Shown here one piece after another: positions 61,362 to 64,000 of a stretch of 64,000 nucleotides of DNA (within the stretch, counting starts at the first letter, position 1; each line of letters starts with the position of its first letter). Below the pieces are notes generated by a model. That model worked only from the letters and a program-made list of their open reading frames with translations. It was not told the origin of the DNA and searched no databases. Origin of the DNA: Enterobacter kobei (GTDB taxonomy: Bacteria > Pseudomonadota > Gammaproteobacteria > Enterobacterales > Enterobacteriaceae); the NCBI RefSeq assembly GCF_018323985.1, contig NZ_AP024590.1, positions 2,046,001 to 2,110,000 of the forward strand, in the 5' to 3' direction. The translations under genes and the position numbers were made by a program.

Positions 61362-61718
61362 ATGGCTTTACAGATCCCCGTTCACTTTCGTCATACCCGT
61401 TCAACGCCGTTCTGGACTAAAGAGACGGTTCCCCAGGCGCTGTTGACGCATCACAACACCAAAAAAGGGGTTTATGGCCGTTTGTCTGTCATGCAGGGTG
61501 CCGTGAAGTACATCGGCTTCGCCAGCGAACATGACACTACCCCGGAAATCGAGGTAGTAATCGAAGCCGGGCATTTTGGTATCAGCCCGCCGCAGTACTG
61601 GCATCACGTCGAACTGCTGACCGACGATACCTACTTCAATCTTGATTTCTTTGCCGATCCGCAAGAAACGCTGGAAGGTAAGGGCATCGGCCAGGTTGTG
61701 AATACCCATCGCAGCTAA
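61362..61718 (+). CDS. YeaR-like DUF1971 cupin protein, copy 2
   Basis: Protein of 118 residues, paralogue of the gene at 60654 (HFRHTRSTPFWTKETVP, GVYGRLSVMQGAVKYIGFA, HFGISPPQYWHHVELLTDDTYFNLDFFADP). The ATG at 61362 is behind CGGAGG, and the upstream GTG-type extension (to 61323) overlaps the previous gene and is rejected. It ends the operon at a strong hairpin. Confidence 0.88.
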   Translation: MALQIPVHFRHTRSTPFWTKETVPQALLTHHNTKKGVYGRLSVMQGAVKYIGFASEHDTTPEIEVVIEAGHFGISPPQYWHHVELLTDDTYFNLDFFADPQETLEGKGIGQVVNTHRS

Positions 61719-61737
61719 CCCCGCCAGACATGCCGGC

Positions 61738-61761
61738 AGACCAGTCAGCACTGACTGGTCT
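61738..61761 (+). terminator. Hairpin after the yeaR/yoaG cluster
   Basis: AGACCAGTCAG-CA-CTGACTGGTCT, a perfect 11-bp stem with a two-base loop, followed by only a weak T run (GTAAATATCC). It is likely a terminator or mRNA end. Confidence 0.6.
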
Positions 61762-61780
61762 GTAAATATCCTTATTTAAA

Positions 61781-61808
61781 TTAAGTTAACCATACCATTT
61801 GCCGATAA
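61781..61808 (+). promoter_or_regulatory. Sigma-28 (FliA) promoter of the Tar-like chemoreceptor
   Basis: TTAAGTTA, 12 bp, GCCGATAA. The -10 element is an exact consensus match. The -35 has 6 of 8 with one extra base of spacing. Confidence 0.75.
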
Positions 61809-61871
61809 CTGCTTAAGGCGCTCTTCATTCTGAAGCGTTCATTTTTCAGCACTATCATGCAAGGGTATATC

Positions 61872-63410
61872 ATGTCAGTCAGGCGTTTTTCAGTTCTCGT
61901 TTTCACTCTGCTACTCTGTATTTTTCTCGCAAGCGCGGCGTCCAGTCTCTGGTCACTGACCCGAAGTAATCAGTCGCTGGATAATGTAAACAAGGAAATT
62001 CGCGTCGTGCTCTCGGTCATCGATCCGATTAACCACAGCCGCACACTGCGTGTACGTTTGATGGAGGCGATGATTAACGCTTCTTTGGGCGATACCCAGA
62101 AAGCCCAGACGTCGCTGACCAGCGCCAATGAAACAATGCAAAAAGCGACCGCCGCCTTTGAAAACTATCAGGCAGCCCCACACGTGGCTGGCGAAGAAGC
62201 ACTGGCCGCGCCATATCGTCAGGCCTGGCAGGCGTATGTTGATGAGGGTCTGCGCCCGTTAATGGATGCCGCAAGCCGCAACGATACTGCGCGTTTTAAT
62301 CAGCTTGTCAGCACATCCATCCCGCAGCTCGACCGCCAGTTTGAAATTACGCTGGATAATTTGCTCGCCTTCCGCGAAAAATATGCCCAGCGTCTGAACA
62401 ACGATGCGCAAAACCGGTTTATGAACAGTATGCTGACCATTGGTATTTTTGCGCTGCTGTTTACGTTCATTATTGCCACGATCTACATCCTGCTGCGCCG
62501 CCGCGTGCTGTCGCCGCTCGATCAGGCGCGTCTGCACTGCCAGAAAATGGCGGCGGGCGAGCTGCATATCCCGGTGGTGTCCCATGCCCAGGATGAAATT
62601 GGTGACATGCTCTCCTCACTCGATCAGATGCGTCTTTCGCTGGTGGAGATCATCGCTCAGGTGCGTAACTCCAGTCAGAGCGTGGCGCATGCGGCTGAAG
62701 AGATTGCCGCGGGTAACACCGATCTGTCGGCGCGTACTGAAGAACAGGCTGCATCGCTGGGGCAAACCGCGGCCAGCATGGAACAGCTCACATCGACCGT
62801 GAAGCACACTTCAGAAAACACCCTCCAGGCCAACTCGCTCGCCAGCACTATGCGCAGCGCGGCGCAGGAAGGGAATGCCATTGTCGAAGAGGCGGTGGTA
62901 TCGATGAAGGAAATCGAATCCAGTTCCGGCAAAATCGACACCATTATTGGCATTATTGAAGACATCGCCTTCCAGACCAATATTCTGGCCCTTAACGCAG
63001 CGGTGGAAGCAGCCCGTGCAGGCGAGCAGGGCCGTGGCTTTGCGGTCGTGGCAAGCGAAGTGCGGAACCTGGCACAACGCTCGTCCGTGGCAGCGAAAGA
63101 GATCAAAGAGCTTATCGAACAATCTGGTAAACAGGTACAGATGGGCAGTGAACGCGTCACCAGCGCGGGCGCCAGTATGCAGCGCATCATTACGTCGGTC
63201 AGACAGGTATCTGAGCTGATGTCTGAAATTGCGCTTTCTACCGGCGAGCAGAGCCGTGGCATTGAGCAGATCAATCAGGCGGTGGCGCAGATGGATACGG
63301 TTACGCAGCAAAACGCCGCGCTGGTAGAAGAGGCCTCTGCGGCAGCGCAGTCCCTGCAGGAGCAGTCAAAGGTCCTGGAAGAAACCGTGGCCGTATTCAA
63401 GCTGCGTTAA
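61872..63410 (+). CDS. Methyl-accepting chemotaxis protein with four-helix-bundle (TarH) sensor
   Basis: Chemoreceptor of 512 residues. Transmembrane helix 1 is near 8-30, and the periplasmic part of about 160 residues is the helical bundle type of Tar/Tsr (VIDPINHSRTLRVRLMEAMINASLGD). Transmembrane helix 2 is near 191-213, then HAMP, then the signalling tip IEDIAFQTNILALNAAVEAARAGEQGRGFAVVASEVRNLAQR. The end (VFKLR) lacks the NWETF pentapeptide. The start at 61872 has AAGGG upstream and gives a proper amino terminus. The ligand cannot be predicted. Confidence 0.94.
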   Translation: MSVRRFSVLVFTLLLCIFLASAASSLWSLTRSNQSLDNVNKEIRVVLSVIDPINHSRTLRVRLMEAMINASLGDTQKAQTSLTSANETMQKATAAFENYQAAPHVAGEEALAAPYRQAWQAYVDEGLRPLMDAASRNDTARFNQLVSTSIPQLDRQFEITLDNLLAFREKYAQRLNNDAQNRFMNSMLTIGIFALLFTFIIATIYILLRRRVLSPLDQARLHCQKMAAGELHIPVVSHAQDEIGDMLSSLDQMRLSLVEIIAQVRNSSQSVAHAAEEIAAGNTDLSARTEEQAASLGQTAASMEQLTSTVKHTSENTLQANSLASTMRSAAQEGNAIVEEAVVSMKEIESSSGKIDTIIGIIEDIAFQTNILALNAAVEAARAGEQGRGFAVVASEVRNLAQRSSVAAKEIKELIEQSGKQVQMGSERVTSAGASMQRIITSVRQVSELMSEIALSTGEQSRGIEQINQAVAQMDTVTQQNAALVEEASAAAQSLQEQSKVLEETVAVFKLR

Positions 63411-63425
63411 TACGCTAAAAAAAAC

Positions 63426-63454
63426 AAATCCACGCTGCGGCGTGGATTTTTTTT
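63426..63454 (+). terminator. Terminator after the Tar-like chemoreceptor gene
   Basis: AAATCCACGC-TGCG-GCGTGGATTT extended by a run of eight T in total. Confidence 0.93.
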
Positions 63455-63592
63455 GCCTGAATGTTGCCGGAGGAGAGCGCAGGCAGAAATCACGTTTGTT
63501 TAAGTAAAAAAATACTGGATAAATACACAGCTATTGTTTATTATTTCCTCAGTTTGATGATTGTTGTGTCAATGATGTGAGTGGTGAACCCT

Positions 63593-64000
63593 ATGATGAT
63601 TTCTGTAAATACTCTCCATGCGCAGAATCGGGCCGTGACAATGAGTAGCCGCGAGCTCGCTAAGCTGATGGGCGTTGCCCACACTGAAGTGAAGCGCATG
63701 GTCAAAAGTCTGGAAACCGCGCAGCGCCTCTCATCGCCTGTCACGGGCAACCAGTACGAATACGACGGTGAGATGCGGGAAGAGTTTTTGTTGAATAAGC
63801 GGGACTCGCTACTGACGGTGGCACGTATTTCGCCAGCCTATACCGCAGAGATGCTGGACCGCTGGCAGGAGCGCGAAAAAGACATTAGCCTGCCGGATTT
63901 CACCAACCCGGCTGCGGCGGCGCGCGCCTGGGCTGAGCAGTATGAGCGCTGTCAGCGCGCGGAAGAGCAACTTGAGCTTTTCGCCCCAAAGGCCGCTTTC
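63593..64000 (+). CDS. Phage antirepressor (Rha/KilAC-type), partial
   Basis: Open for 136 codons from the ATG at 63593 to the window end. The N-terminus SSRELAKLMGVAHTEVKRMVKSLE resembles the Rha/antirepressor N domain, and DFTNPAAAARAWAEQYERCQRAEEQLELFAPKAAF is the start of a KilAC DNA-binding domain. An alternative ATG is one codon later. It is probably the edge of a prophage or remnant; no integrase or attachment site is visible on this side. Confidence 0.8.
   Translation, partial: MMISVNTLHAQNRAVTMSSRELAKLMGVAHTEVKRMVKSLETAQRLSSPVTGNQYEYDGEMREEFLLNKRDSLLTVARISPAYTAEMLDRWQEREKDISLPDFTNPAAAARAWAEQYERCQRAEEQLELFAPKAAF

Overview
The window is a chromosomal segment of an enterobacterium, most like Enterobacter, Lelliottia or Kosakonia. 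The genes read almost residue for residue like Escherichia coli orthologues, and the order sdaA-nudL-pabB-yoaH-yoaB-yoaA-tsaB-yeaY-fadD-rnd-minEDC-ycgL-ycgM-ycgN-dsbB-fadR-ycgB-dadAX-cvrA-ldcA-emtA-ycgR-ymgE-treA is the enterobacterial core order. Genus and species cannot be fixed by eye.

Layout. Positions 1-25,380 are conserved core: serine catabolism (sdaA, cut by the left edge), folate (pabB), a DNA-repair helicase (yoaA), tRNA modification (tsaB), fatty-acid uptake and its regulator (fadD, fadR), RNase D, the Min division-site system, DsbB, alanine catabolism (dadAX), murein recycling (ldcA, emtA) and the c-di-GMP flagellar brake (ycgR). Nothing corresponds to nhaB between dsbB and fadR, and an AT-rich secreted small protein sits beside ycgN. 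Positions 25,400-34,000 are accessory: a hydroxamate-type TonB receptor and periplasmic trehalase lie between two inverted copies of a hairpin-rich repeat of about 0.5-0.6 kb, followed by a kinase-fold protein with degenerate catalytic residues, a secreted partner and an SH3 lipoprotein.

Positions 34,200-42,415 form a guanidine-assimilation locus. A sigma-54 promoter with possible NtrC sites and a ykkC (guanidine-I) riboswitch precede an ABC transporter, two DUF1989 proteins (carboxyguanidine deiminase type) and a 25-codon ORF. A separate mini-ykkC (guanidine-II) riboswitch with two ACGA-loop hairpins then precedes a biotin-dependent carboxylase usually annotated as urea carboxylase. No allophanate hydrolase gene is present. 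A chemoreceptor with a sigma-28 promoter follows directly.

Positions 44,500-53,160 hold a third repeat copy, an unrecognised 473-residue protein behind a near-consensus sigma-28 promoter, and pgaABCD for poly-N-acetylglucosamine biofilm. Next come a sigma-54 activator divergent from an aldehyde dehydrogenase with a sigma-54 promoter, a second GAPDH, a GlxA-type regulator, two tandem hok toxin loci, small ORFs, a yeaR / double-yoaG / yeaR cluster, another sigma-28-driven chemoreceptor and, at the right edge, the start of a phage KilAC-type antirepressor.

Two regulatory themes link distant genes. Sigma-28 (FliA) promoters precede ycgR, both chemoreceptors and the unknown 473-residue protein. 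Sigma-54 promoters precede the guanidine operon and the aldehyde dehydrogenase.
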